From an uncultured Candidatus Melainabacteria bacterium (GTDB taxonomy: Bacteria; Cyanobacteriota; Vampirovibrionia; Gastranaerophilales; Gastranaerophilaceae): a DNA stretch of 64,000 nucleotides. Of the stretch, positions 43,610 through 52,910 are shown one piece after another (positions within the stretch are counted from its first letter, which is position 1; every line of letters starts with the position of its first letter). Location of the stretch: the NCBI GenBank assembly GCA_934667125.1, contig CAKULF010000002.1, positions 306,812 through 370,811 on the forward strand. Direction: 5' to 3'. The notes below the pieces were generated by a model. It was not told the DNA's origin. It was given only the letters and a program-made list of their open reading frames with translations, and ran no database searches. Position numbers and translations under genes: made by a program.

Positions 43610-45523
43610 ATGGAAAATAAAGTATTACAAAAAAATATAGAAACTATAAACTCTTACGACAATGAGCTTGCTAATAAAATTTTAATGTTTTCAACCGAAA
43701 AATCAAATTTTTCATTCTGTCAAACCGAAAAAGGCGAATATAACGTTGTTTTTAAAGGTGTTCCGCTGCATAGTGAGCAAGGGGCAATTGAAGAAGCAGA
43801 AAAAATTACACAAAATTTTACTGATAAAAAAAATAGTATAAAAATCATATATGGACTGGGTTTAGGCTATTTAGCCGACATTGCTTCAAATAAAATAGTG
43901 CAAAGTCCGATAATTATTTATGAACCTGAAATTGAAATATTATTTTTCGTGCTTTCTTTAGCACAAATTGACGCTTTGTATAAAAAAAATGTGTTTATTT
44001 GCAACAATAAAGAGTCTTTTAAGAATTTATTAAACAAATTTTTAAATGATTCATCCGATATTTCGATTAGTTTTCTTCCGACTTATAAAAAAATGTATGA
44101 GGATGATATTAACGAGATTATTCAACTGGCTAGGCAAGAGCAGGGAAACATTAAAGGAAGTATTAATACTGTAATTAAAAAATCTCCAAAAGCTATTGTT
44201 AACACTTTTAGAAACATTAAATATCTAACAAAAATCCCTAATATCAGTAAATTTAAGGATATTTACAAAGGAAAAACAGCTCTAATTGTGGCAGCAGGTC
44301 CATCTTTAAAAGAAAATATTGAAAAAATTAAAGAAAATAAGGATAAATATGTTATTTTTTGCGTGAGTGTTGCTCTAAAAGCCTTACTGGAAGCCAATAT
44401 CACACCTAATTTTATTTTAGATATTGAAACATCAGAAAAAAAAGCTCTATATCAAAATCTTGAAACGAAAAATTCATATTTTATTTTGGAAGCTTTTGCA
44501 GATTCAGACGAATATAATATCCCTTGTAAAGGCAAAATTTCTTACATTTCGCAGGATAATTTTTTAAATAATTGGTTAAGAAATAATTTAGGGCTAAAAG
44601 ATGATTTAAAAAGTTATGGAACAGTTTCTTATGTAGCCTTGTATTGCGCTTTTGTTATGGGCTTTGACCAAATTATTTTAATCGGACAAGATTTAGCATA
44701 TCGAAATGGAAGATGTTATAGCGAAGATAGCCAACTTGGCGATATTAAATATGTTTTTAATGAAGAAGAAAAAAAATATGTAATTTTGGTTGATGATGTT
44801 GAAAAAACCGCAATTAAGGCTAAGGGCAACTCATCTGAAACAAGTATTAACTCAATTAAAAACCATGTTGATTTCTTAAATAAAAACTTAGTAACTGTTA
44901 AATCACAAGACGGAAATTATTTACCGACCCAAATTGGCTATATGCTTTTTATCAACTGGTTTAGCACTTGTGCTTTAGAATTAAAAGAAAAAAATCCAAA
45001 TATTGTTTTGATTAATTCTTCGCTTGGTGGCGCTCAAATTGATAATTGGGAAAATAAAGCTCTGGATGAAGCTATAAAAGACACTAATGCGGTTGAAAAA
45101 GTTGAATTAGATATTAAAGAAGATGAAAAAGTTGAACTAAATCAAAAATTTAAAATTGATTTTAAAATAATTTTAAAAGATGTTGTTCAATATGAGGCTT
45201 TTGCCGCTGAAGCGTTGAAATTAGCCGAAAAAATATATTCGGAATTAAAAATTAAAAAGGTTACGACTGATAATATTTTAAAAAATATCAAAAAACATAA
45301 TGATTATATGAGTAAAATTTTGCATTTCAACAAAGGACAAATTTATAACATTATTTTTGCTCAATATTCTTTTCAAATTATACCTATTATTGAAAATGTA
45401 AACATTTCTAATTTTGCTGAACATCTTAAGATGTTTGAATTGCTTATTGGAATTTACAAAAAAATTGTTAAACATTGCAAGGTTTATAGGCAACTTCTTG
45501 AAAAAGAAATTGAAATATTATAA
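43610..45523 (+). CDS. DUF115 / MptE-like motility-accessory-type protein
   Basis: A 637-residue protein with the DUF115 domain (about 215-460): FKDIYKGKTALIVAAGPSLK, DKYVIFCVSVALKALLEANI, TPNFILDIE, LKSYGTVSYVALYCAFVMGF and IILIGQDLAY. The domain is shared with archaeal 6-hydroxymethylpterin pyrophosphokinase MptE and with the Maf proteins that glycosylate flagellins with nonulosonic acids. No flagellar gene is in the window, so a glycosyltransferase for pilins or surface glycans is a possible role. The C-terminal 170 residues are helical. TATAAT at 43589-43594 lies 15 bases before the ATG and there is no Shine-Dalgarno. Confidence 0.82.
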   Translation: MENKVLQKNIETINSYDNELANKILMFSTEKSNFSFCQTEKGEYNVVFKGVPLHSEQGAIEEAEKITQNFTDKKNSIKIIYGLGLGYLADIASNKIVQSPIIIYEPEIEILFFVLSLAQIDALYKKNVFICNNKESFKNLLNKFLNDSSDISISFLPTYKKMYEDDINEIIQLARQEQGNIKGSINTVIKKSPKAIVNTFRNIKYLTKIPNISKFKDIYKGKTALIVAAGPSLKENIEKIKENKDKYVIFCVSVALKALLEANITPNFILDIETSEKKALYQNLETKNSYFILEAFADSDEYNIPCKGKISYISQDNFLNNWLRNNLGLKDDLKSYGTVSYVALYCAFVMGFDQIILIGQDLAYRNGRCYSEDSQLGDIKYVFNEEEKKYVILVDDVEKTAIKAKGNSSETSINSIKNHVDFLNKNLVTVKSQDGNYLPTQIGYMLFINWFSTCALELKEKNPNIVLINSSLGGAQIDNWENKALDEAIKDTNAVEKVELDIKEDEKVELNQKFKIDFKIILKDVVQYEAFAAEALKLAEKIYSELKIKKVTTDNILKNIKKHNDYMSKILHFNKGQIYNIIFAQYSFQIIPIIENVNISNFAEHLKMFELLIGIYKKIVKHCKVYRQLLEKEIEIL

Positions 45524-45571
45524 TCGATTTTTCAAATTTTGAAATTAGCTTGTTAACTTACTTTGCGCTAC

Positions 45572-45601
45572 TTTACAAACAAAATATTTTTAAGATATAA
45601 T
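45572..45601 (+). promoter_or_regulatory. promoter of starch synthase gene
   Basis: TTTACA (45572-45577), an 18-base spacer and TATAAT (45596-45601). The ribosome site AAGGGA follows, with ATG at 45641, leaving a leader of about 33 bases. Confidence 0.6.
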
Positions 45602-45640
45602 TATGAAAAATATTCGTGTTGTTAGTAAGGGAAAAAATTT

Positions 45641-48205
45641 ATGAAAGTTTCAAGCATTTCTGCTGCAAAAAATTTTGCAGCTAATTTAAAAAAACAAAAA
45701 GAACCTACACCAATTTTAGCTTTCACTTCAAAAGCCGATAGTGTTGAATTAAGTAACAAAAACAAAAAATCAAAACTTAAAAAAGCTCTTCCAGTTGCTA
45801 TTTTGGCTACTTTAGCAGGAGTTAGCGGAGGATATTATTTATATAAAAGCGGAAAACTTGATTTATCAAAACTTAAATTAGCCAATCTAAATCCTTCAAA
45901 AACTAATTTTGATGATAAAACTTGGCTTGCTATCGCAGGTTTGTGCGGTTTAGGAACTTATGAAGCAGGAAAAATATCTTCTAAAGATAAAGAAGAAATT
46001 GTTTCAAAAATCGAAAAAGGTGAAACCCCTCTTCAAGAAACATTGAAAAACAGCGAAAAAGCGCTAAATCACCGTAGTTTGGTTAATAAATATACAAAAG
46101 ATTACTATGGAATTCCTCTTTTAAATCAAACTAATGCGCTAAATAAAAATCAAAAGAAATATGATAAAGCGCTTGAACAAATTCAAGATGTAGGCTTTAA
46201 AAAACTAACAACTCCCGAAACTCTTCCAAAAATAACATCTTCTCATCCGACTCTTTGGTCAATCACATCTGAATTTGCGCCAATTAAAGAGGGTGGGCTT
46301 GGAAATGTTCCGCCGGAAATTAGAAATAATATGACAAAACTTGGAATTGATATTCCAACATTCACCCCAATGTATTTAGATGACGGCATTTCGTCACTTC
46401 AACAAGTTGATGAAGATAATTATATTTATCAATACAAAGGAAAACGCTTCGAGCTTGAAAAAGTTGCGACATTTAAAATGGACACATATCAAGATAATCA
46501 AGTCCAAACAATTCCTGTTAATATCTTTTTAACTGAGGATACCGACAAAGACGGCAATAAGCGCCAATTGGTTTTTGTTCAAGCTGATAAATATTTTGAT
46601 GGAACGATTTATGAAGCAAGCGCTAAAACAGAAGAACCTGAAAAATTTGCGGTTATGTCTAAAGCTATTTATGAATTTTTAAAACTTAAAACAGATGGCG
46701 CAGGGGCTTTAAAAGATGTTTCATATTCATCTTCTGCTCTTTCAAAAATCAATGCGCCTGACGCTATGATATTAAATGATTGGCAAGCAAGCCCGATAGC
46801 GGCTTTAATGAGATATAAAGCGCCGATGGAAAATGCTTTTAATCAATTGAGCGACGAAAACAGCCAAAAGATAGCAACTATGCCGATTATAACAATTGGT
46901 CATAACGTTATGTATCAAGGCTCAACCCAAGCAAATAATAATATGGCGCAAAGAAAAAGCGCAACATCAAACATTTTGAACACTTTGTTTGATAAATATA
47001 GCTATGATATAGTTAGAAACGCAAAAGTTCATACAGAAAAAATTGACAAAAGCGACGAGGGCTTGCAAGCGCTTGATAATGTGCTTTTATTAAATGAGCA
47101 AGACGAGTGGCAAAATCATACTAACCTTTTAAATATGGGTATAATTTTGAGCGATTATTTCCATCCTGTTTCTCAAAACTATGCTGATGAGCTTACAAGA
47201 GAAGATAGAAACGATTTATCATATTATCTTCAATGGGCTTTGGTTCAAAAAGCAAAAGCAGGCAAACTTGTTGGAATTATAAACGGAAATGATTTTAATA
47301 ATCTTTCTATTGAAGCTCGTGAAAAACAAATCAAAAACACGACAGGCGTTGACTTTTTAACTTATAGTAAAGAAACACCTTTAAGGCATTTGATAAATAG
47401 AAGAACGAGAAATAAAATTGATTTATATAATAATTTCATTTTGCCATTCTCAAAATCTGAATTTATGCCTGATGAAAAAATTGATGAAGTTAAAAAATAT
47501 ACTTCAAGATTAGAATTTGTTGCAGGCGAAAACGGCACGCAATTGCCGCTTTTATCAGATGAAGAACTTAGAAACACGCCAATTTTAACTTCCGGCGGAA
47601 GATTGGTTTCTCAAAAAGGCGTTGATATTTTATGCGGCGCTATAAAAATGTTGTTTGATAATTGGGATGAAGATTTTGAAGGTTATAACAAGCCAATCTT
47701 CTATATAGCAGGCTCTGACGGCGAAGGCGGAAGCCAAAGAAAAATGATTGAAGATTTAAAAGATAAAGAATTAAATCAAGAAAATTCAAATCATGTTCTT
47801 TTTGCGCACGGTTTTGCGCCAATGACAGGCTTAATGGCAGGTTCAGACTTTTTCATCATGCCAAGCAAATTTGAACCTTGTGGCTTAACTCAAGGCGAAG
47901 CTTTGGCAGTTGGAACTCCTGTTATTGCCTCTGCTGTAGGCGGTTTGGTTGATACTTTAAATCGAAACGGCAAAACAAACGGAATTTTAACAAATGTTGA
48001 TGAAAGAATTAGCGTTGAAGAATTTTATAAAACTTTAAAAAGCGCTTTAAAAATCTATTATGAAGATAAATCTAAATATCAACAAATGGTGAAAGACTCT
48101 ATTGACGAGGATTTCAGCTGGATTCAGCCAAATAAACAAGGCCCTGTTTTTGAATATTTGGAAAAATTGGGAATTGATAAAAACAATTTGCCTGAAGTTG
48201 TTTAG
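45641..48205 (+). CDS. glycogen/starch synthase (GT5) with N-terminal membrane extension
   Basis: An 854-residue protein whose residues from about 200 on are a GT5 glucan synthase: TSEFAPIKEGGLGNVPPEI with the KxGGL donor motif near 216, DAMILNDWQASPIAALMRY, SGGRLVSQKGVDIL and the acceptor end MPSKFEPCGLTQGEALAVGT. It should extend alpha-1,4-glucan using ADP- or UDP-glucose. Usual family length is about 480-500, so the N-terminal 200 residues are extra: a polar lead ending in AFTSK, a membrane helix (ALPVAILATLAGVSGGYYLY, about 49-68) and a linker with a further hydrophobic patch. An insert also occurs around 385-440. No other glycogen gene is nearby. Confidence 0.9.
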   Translation: MKVSSISAAKNFAANLKKQKEPTPILAFTSKADSVELSNKNKKSKLKKALPVAILATLAGVSGGYYLYKSGKLDLSKLKLANLNPSKTNFDDKTWLAIAGLCGLGTYEAGKISSKDKEEIVSKIEKGETPLQETLKNSEKALNHRSLVNKYTKDYYGIPLLNQTNALNKNQKKYDKALEQIQDVGFKKLTTPETLPKITSSHPTLWSITSEFAPIKEGGLGNVPPEIRNNMTKLGIDIPTFTPMYLDDGISSLQQVDEDNYIYQYKGKRFELEKVATFKMDTYQDNQVQTIPVNIFLTEDTDKDGNKRQLVFVQADKYFDGTIYEASAKTEEPEKFAVMSKAIYEFLKLKTDGAGALKDVSYSSSALSKINAPDAMILNDWQASPIAALMRYKAPMENAFNQLSDENSQKIATMPIITIGHNVMYQGSTQANNNMAQRKSATSNILNTLFDKYSYDIVRNAKVHTEKIDKSDEGLQALDNVLLLNEQDEWQNHTNLLNMGIILSDYFHPVSQNYADELTREDRNDLSYYLQWALVQKAKAGKLVGIINGNDFNNLSIEAREKQIKNTTGVDFLTYSKETPLRHLINRRTRNKIDLYNNFILPFSKSEFMPDEKIDEVKKYTSRLEFVAGENGTQLPLLSDEELRNTPILTSGGRLVSQKGVDILCGAIKMLFDNWDEDFEGYNKPIFYIAGSDGEGGSQRKMIEDLKDKELNQENSNHVLFAHGFAPMTGLMAGSDFFIMPSKFEPCGLTQGEALAVGTPVIASAVGGLVDTLNRNGKTNGILTNVDERISVEEFYKTLKSALKIYYEDKSKYQQMVKDSIDEDFSWIQPNKQGPVFEYLEKLGIDKNNLPEVV

Positions 48206-48224
48206 GTTTTTGCATAATTTATCG

Positions 48225-48262
48225 ATAAAAGTTGGGGTTTTTCGCTCCAACTTTTATTTTGT
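48225..48262 (+). terminator. intrinsic terminator of starch synthase gene
   Basis: An 11-bp stem (ATAAAAGTTGG and complement) around an 11-base loop is followed by TTTTG. The right arm merges into the pilin remnant. Confidence 0.75.
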
Positions 48263-48392
48263 TAAAACTTTTACATTAGCTGAAATTATGATAACGCTTG
48301 TGGTGATTGGGATGATTACTTCAATCCTTTTGCCTGTCGCATTTAATAATATTCTTAATAAAAATGTGATGAAATTTAAAACAGAACATTAA
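48261..48392 (+). pseudogene. truncated prepilin-like gene remnant
   Basis: The frame reads VKTFTLAEIMITLVVIGMIT, then SILLPVAFNNILNKNVMKFK, and stops. This is the prepilin N-terminal helix, and it matches the start of the intact gene at 48417-49169 (AFTLAEIMIALTVIGVITSI) over about 38 residues. There is no ATG or ribosome site before it and no pilin body after it. It lies inverted with respect to the intact copy, just 24 bases from its end. It looks like a duplication fragment or a silent cassette. Confidence 0.75.
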
Positions 48393-48416
48393 AGATACTT
48401 AATCATTAATTATTGT

Positions 48417-49169
48417 TTAATCTTTATCTTGAATACTTTTTTCAATCCATTGCTGAGCACGAGAACCAACAAGTATTTTTCCATCAGCCCTAATACCATA
48501 TCCAAAAGGAGCTTCACCTTTATTTATTCCATCTACATCCATACAAACAACCTTGTATATAGCATCAAAGCCGTATTCGTCATGGTATGTTGGAGTTTCT
48601 CCGGATGGGGAAAACAATCTTTTATTAGCCTCCCAATTAAGTCCAAAAGTTGTTTGTGGGCTTGCTTGATAATAAACAATTCCGTCTGAAAGTTTTATTT
48701 CTTCTCCAACACTTTTAGCATTAGTGGAATTACAAGTTGTATCAAATAAACTTTGTGCTTGTGCTAAAGTTTTAGCGGGACTACAATTTCCACCAGTACC
48801 AGTTAAACAAACATAAATATTTGTTGTATCCCCTGCGATATTGCTACAGTTTTCGGTTTTAATATTTGTTAATTCGGCTATAGTTTTACAAAAATATTTA
48901 ACTGTAGCATCTGTTCCTGTTTCAACACTTGCTTTTGTTCCTGCAATTCTTGTACCATCTTTTTTGGTTCCTAAATCCCCAACTTTGTAATATTCCCCTG
49001 AAGTTACAAGTTCATTAATAACTTTTGATAATGTTGCATTTCCTTTTTTAAATTTCATAATATTTTCATCGGGTGTTGTTTGAAAAGCAACAGGCAGCAA
49101 TATACTTGTAATTACGCCGATAACGGTTAGTGCTATCATTATTTCAGCTAATGTAAATGCTTTTTTCAT
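48417..49169 (-). CDS. type IV pilin-like / pseudopilin protein
   Basis: A 250-residue protein with a short leader MKKA, then FTLAEIMIALTVIGVITSIL with Glu at +5: a prepilin peptidase substrate. The body has paired cysteines (KYFCKTI, TENCSNIAG, YVCLTG, GNCSPAK, FDTTCNS, KVVCMDVDG), and ends with IYKVVCMDVDGINKGEAPFG, GYGIRADGKILVG, a pattern common to prepilin-like proteins of Gastranaerophilales as I recall it. It could be a minor pilin or pseudopilin. It is monocistronic and has a remnant partner downstream. Confidence 0.88.
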   Translation of the reverse strand: MKKAFTLAEIMIALTVIGVITSILLPVAFQTTPDENIMKFKKGNATLSKVINELVTSGEYYKVGDLGTKKDGTRIAGTKASVETGTDATVKYFCKTIAELTNIKTENCSNIAGDTTNIYVCLTGTGGNCSPAKTLAQAQSLFDTTCNSTNAKSVGEEIKLSDGIVYYQASPQTTFGLNWEANKRLFSPSGETPTYHDEYGFDAIYKVVCMDVDGINKGEAPFGYGIRADGKILVGSRAQQWIEKSIQDKD

Positions 49170-49232
49170 AATTTTTTCCTTAAATCTATCAAAAGTATAC
49201 CATTTGAAAGTTTGCTATTCAATTCAAGACAT

Positions 49233-49268
49233 AAAAAAATCCGCTTAATTTACTAGAAAGCGGATTTT
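49233..49268 (-). terminator. intrinsic terminator
   Basis: An 11-bp stem (AAAATCCGCTT and complement) with an 11-base loop; on the minus strand it is followed by a T run. It ends the gene at 49288-49752. Confidence 0.85.
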
Positions 49269-49287
49269 GATATAAAACAATTTGAAA

Positions 49288-49752
49288 TTATTTAGCATTT
49301 AAAAATACTTGTTGGTTTGTTGTCATACTTTCTTCTTTAATTTTCCAGCCTGTTGGGGTTTTTGTAAAAATGAAATATGAAGAAAGACCGGTTTTATCGT
49401 TTCTTGGTATTCTTGTTGCTGTAATTTTATAGCTTGTTGCGTCGTATTTTGTAATTTTTCGATTTACATAATTATTTTTATATCCTACAGTCTTAGCCAA
49501 AACCGCATGACTATTCAATTCTTTAACATATCTATCAAAAGGAACTTGAACGGTTGCTTGTCCGCCCGTTTTTTTGTTAACAACCCTGTATATTTTTGCA
49601 TTGTTAACATAATAATTTGGTAAATCTTTTGAATATGTGTTAGCCGCAACAATATATTTATCAAAAACAGCTAAAACATCGGTTTTTTCATCCGCCATAA
49701 CATTAAGTGAAAAACAAATAAGTGATAAAAATAATATTAGTAGTTTTTTCAT
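49288..49752 (-). CDS. small exported NTF2-like protein
   Basis: A 154-residue protein with a signal peptide (MKKLLILFLSLICFSLNVMA) and a single NTF2/SnoaL-like domain: VLAVFDKYIVAANTYSKDL, YRVVNKKTGGQATVQVPFDR, YVKELNSHAVLAKTVGYK and the last strands YFIFTKTPTGWKIKEESM. Related in type to the N-terminal domain of the protein at 42119. Function unknown. It is followed by a strong terminator, so it ends its unit. Confidence 0.75.
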   Translation of the reverse strand: MKKLLILFLSLICFSLNVMADEKTDVLAVFDKYIVAANTYSKDLPNYYVNNAKIYRVVNKKTGGQATVQVPFDRYVKELNSHAVLAKTVGYKNNYVNRKITKYDATSYKITATRIPRNDKTGLSSYFIFTKTPTGWKIKEESMTTNQQVFLNAK

Positions 49753-49779
49753 ATTCTCTCCATTTTTTTAAAAAGTATA

Positions 49780-50883
49780 TCATAATTTTTTTTCAAAAAA
49801 CACAAAGTATTTTCTAAGTAGGAAATTGCCAAAAAGTCCAACTATATTAGATAACGATTTTGATAATAAATTGTTCATTTCTAAATTCAAAAACGCTAAA
49901 GTGCAGATATAATCAAAGCTTCCCATAATTATTAAAGTTATAATATATGCTAATATTTCGCCAAAAGTTTTAAAATGTGCGTTATGTTTAAAAAGAAAAA
50001 TAATACACAAAACATAGTTTAATAACGCTGAAAAAACAAATGATATCGAAATATTAATCAATAAATTATCAATTATTTTTGTTAAAAATAAGAATAATAA
50101 AATATTAGCAACAGCGCAAATTCCGCCAATCAGGGTGTATAAAATAAATTGAAAAGGCAATGATATTGAGTTTTTTCCGTAGTGCATAATACAATAAAGC
50201 GCTCTAAAGCCGTCTTTTGCTTTGATTTTTTTGCCCTCGTCATAGTTTCTTGGATTATATGAAATAGCGCATTCATAAATCTTGCATTTTTCTTGAGCAA
50301 TATAGCTTGTTACTTCCGGCTCAAAACCAAAGCGATTTTCCTTTAATTTTGGGGCAATTTTTTTAATTATATTTTTTTTAAAAAGCTTATAACAAGTTTC
50401 CATGTCGGTTAAAGTTAAATTTGTATACATATTTGAAAAAAGCGTTAAACCTTTATTCATCAATGTATGCCAAAAATTCAAAACTCTTTTATTATCATTT
50501 GCCAAATATCTTGAACCATAAACAACATCAGCATTATTTTCAACCATTGTTTTTAAAAGCTTAATATATTCTTTTGGATTATATTCCATATCGGCGTCTT
50601 GAATTCCAATAAAATCGCCAGTTGCAGCCATTAAACCCGTTTTTATCGCAGCGCCTTTTCCAAAATTTTTAGAATGTTTTAAAACTTTTATTTTAGGATT
50701 TTCAAAACTTTTAAGAATATTATAAGAATTATCAGATGAAAAATCGTCAATTAAAACAAGCTCAAGCGAGATATTGTTATTTTTGAAAAAAATGTCGTTT
50801 TCGATTGTTAAAACCTCAGATATGATATCTTTTAAGGTTTTTTCTTCGTTAAAAACAGGAATGATTAGACTAAAAACTTTCAT
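49780..50883 (-). CDS. GT2 glycosyltransferase fused to GtrA-like membrane domain
   Basis: A 367-residue fusion. Residues 1-240 are a GT2 domain of the dolichyl-phosphate-mannose synthase type: FSLIIPVFNEEKTL, LVLIDDFSSDNSY, FGKGAAIKTGLMAATGDF, IGIQDADMEYNP and ADVVYGSRYL. Residues about 245-367 form four membrane helices of GtrA type (FILYTLIGGICAVANILLFL). Such proteins load a sugar on undecaprenyl phosphate and flip it for modifying surface glycans. A perfect promoter (TTGCCC, 17 bases, TAAAAT) ends six bases before the ATG and there is no ribosome site. Confidence 0.9.
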   Translation of the reverse strand: MKVFSLIIPVFNEEKTLKDIISEVLTIENDIFFKNNNISLELVLIDDFSSDNSYNILKSFENPKIKVLKHSKNFGKGAAIKTGLMAATGDFIGIQDADMEYNPKEYIKLLKTMVENNADVVYGSRYLANDNKRVLNFWHTLMNKGLTLFSNMYTNLTLTDMETCYKLFKKNIIKKIAPKLKENRFGFEPEVTSYIAQEKCKIYECAISYNPRNYDEGKKIKAKDGFRALYCIMHYGKNSISLPFQFILYTLIGGICAVANILLFLFLTKIIDNLLINISISFVFSALLNYVLCIIFLFKHNAHFKTFGEILAYIITLIIMGSFDYICTLAFLNLEMNNLLSKSLSNIVGLFGNFLLRKYFVFFEKKL

Positions 50884-50889
50884 TTAATT

Positions 50890-50918
50890 ATTTTAGAATA
50901 AAGTTTTCAGTTGGGCAA
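50890..50918 (-). promoter_or_regulatory. leaderless promoter of GT2 gene
   Basis: On the minus strand: TTGCCC (50918-50913), a 17-base spacer, TAAAAT (50895-50890), six bases, ATG (50883). Transcription should start at or next to the A of the ATG. Confidence 0.65.
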
Positions 50919-50995
50919 TTGCGTAATATTTTGTGGTTTTTGACTAAAATTACTATTAAACAACATTCCTAGTTATTAAGAATGCTTAAAAAATA

Positions 50996-52909
50996 TTAAG
51001 CTTTACACAAATTCACTCGATGTTGCTCAATTAATACCATTAAAATCGAAATATCAGCAGGTTTAACGCCGCCAATTCTCATGGCTTGCCCTATAGTTTC
51101 GGGCATAATCTTGCTCAATTTTTCTTTCGATTCTGTTGAAATTTGTTTAATTGAATAATAATCAATTCCTTTTGGAATTTTGATATTTTCAATCTTTTCT
51201 TGGTTTTCAACCTGTTCAATTTGTCTTTTTATATACCCATCATATTTAATTAAAATTTCAGTTTGTTCTGTTATATCTCTAATTAAATATTTATCATTCG
51301 TTTCAATTTCAGCACTATAGCCTAATTCGGCTAAAATTTTATAATCTACATTTGGTCTTTTTAAAATAGATAATCCGTTCAAACCTGTTTCAAGATTTTC
51401 GTTATGTTTTGCTAAAATTGAGCGATTTTCATCCGTTGCAGGGATTTTAAAATCTTTCAATTTTTCAAATTGTTTATTTATTTCTTGCTCTTTAAAGCGT
51501 TTTCGATTTATATCTTCTTCCTTAACAAGCCCAGCTTCATAACCCAGTTCAGCCAATCTTAAATCCGCATTATCTTGTCTTAAAATAAGTCTATACTCGC
51601 TTCTTGAAGTCAACATTCGATACGGTTCATCAATATCTTTTGTAATTAAATCATCAATTAATGTTCCAATATATGAATTTGTGCGATTGACGTTTATATA
51701 ATTTTTATTATCTAAATAATTTTTAGCATTAATTCCTGCTATAAGCCCTTGTGCAGCGGCTTCTTCATAGCCCGATGTTCCATTGATTTGACCTGCTAAA
51801 AACAATCCTTTAACCTTTTTTGTCATTAAACCATAATCAAGTTCAAGAGCGCAAACGCTATCATACTCTACAGCATAGGCAGGTTTGATTATTGAAACAT
51901 TTTCCAGCCCAGGAAGTGAATGAATCATAGGAATTTGCGCTTCAATAGGCAAACTTGTTGAAAAACCTTGAATATACATTTCATAAGTATCAACACCCTC
52001 AGGCTCAATAAAAATATGATGGGACGGATTATGCGCAAATCGAACAACTTTATCCTCAATACTCGGGCAATATCTAGGTCCACGACCAGTAATCAAGCCG
52101 CTATAAAGAGGAGAAAGATGAAGATTTTCTTTAATTATTTTATGAGTTATTTCATTGGTTTTCGTTAAATAGCAAGGATATTGCTTTCTAATCGGGCGAT
52201 TTGGCTTATAGCTAAAAAATCGAGGCATGTTGTCTATAACTTCGTCCCCCGGATGAAGCTCAAGCTTTGAATAGTCAAGGGTTCTGCCATCTATTCTTGC
52301 AGGTGTTCCTGTTTTTAATTTTCTAACATTCAAACCTAAATTTTTAAGACAATTTGACAAGCCAACAGCGTTTCTTTCCCCCATTCTGCCTGATGGATAC
52401 CATTTTTGACCTATAAAAATTCTACCCTCTAAGCTTGTTCCTGTTGTTAAAATAACAGTTGGTGCAAAATATTGTATTCCTAATTCATCAACAACACCTT
52501 TAATTTCGCCGTTTTCAACAATTAAATCTGTTATTTGAATTTGTTTTAAGGTTAAATTTTCTTCTCTTTCAACATAATGACGAGCTAAATATTTATATTC
52601 TTTTTTATCGGATTGAGCTCTTAGCGCTCTAACCGCAGGACCTTTTGAAGAATTTAGGGTTTTTAATTGCATATATGTTGAATCGGCAAGTTCAGCCATA
52701 ACTCCACCTAGTGCGTCTATTTCACGCACAAGATTAGATTTAGCAGGCCCGCCCACAGCAGGATTACAAGGCATTAAACCGATATTATCTATATTTAGTG
52801 TTGTTAATAGGGTTTTCAATCCTAATCTGCTTGAAGCAATGGAAGCTTCTATTCCAGCGTGTCCTGCTCCAACTACTATGCAATCAAATTTTAAATTTTG
52901 TGAGTTCAT
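50996..52909 (-). CDS. mnmG: tRNA uridine-5-carboxymethylaminomethyl enzyme MnmG (GidA)
   Basis: MnmG, with MnmE, makes the cmnm5 group on U34 of several tRNAs, using FAD. The 637-residue protein has the FAD motif IVVGAGHAGIEASIASSRLG, the CNPAVGGPAKSNLVREIDAL block, GTSLEGRIFIG, TGRGPRYCPSIEDKVVRF and LFLAGQINGTSGYEEAAAQG, and the C-terminal helical domain ending in AMRIGGVKPADISILMV. All family blocks are present. It follows skp at one base distance. Confidence 0.98.
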   Translation of the reverse strand: MNSQNLKFDCIVVGAGHAGIEASIASSRLGLKTLLTTLNIDNIGLMPCNPAVGGPAKSNLVREIDALGGVMAELADSTYMQLKTLNSSKGPAVRALRAQSDKKEYKYLARHYVEREENLTLKQIQITDLIVENGEIKGVVDELGIQYFAPTVILTTGTSLEGRIFIGQKWYPSGRMGERNAVGLSNCLKNLGLNVRKLKTGTPARIDGRTLDYSKLELHPGDEVIDNMPRFFSYKPNRPIRKQYPCYLTKTNEITHKIIKENLHLSPLYSGLITGRGPRYCPSIEDKVVRFAHNPSHHIFIEPEGVDTYEMYIQGFSTSLPIEAQIPMIHSLPGLENVSIIKPAYAVEYDSVCALELDYGLMTKKVKGLFLAGQINGTSGYEEAAAQGLIAGINAKNYLDNKNYINVNRTNSYIGTLIDDLITKDIDEPYRMLTSRSEYRLILRQDNADLRLAELGYEAGLVKEEDINRKRFKEQEINKQFEKLKDFKIPATDENRSILAKHNENLETGLNGLSILKRPNVDYKILAELGYSAEIETNDKYLIRDITEQTEILIKYDGYIKRQIEQVENQEKIENIKIPKGIDYYSIKQISTESKEKLSKIMPETIGQAMRIGGVKPADISILMVLIEQHRVNLCKA

Positions 52910-52910
52910 T

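Noticed and set aside
48102..48260. Open frame extending the pilin fragment upstream into the starch synthase gene
   Set aside because: This part is out of frame within the synthase gene and crosses its terminator; only the part from 48261 is similar to pilins.
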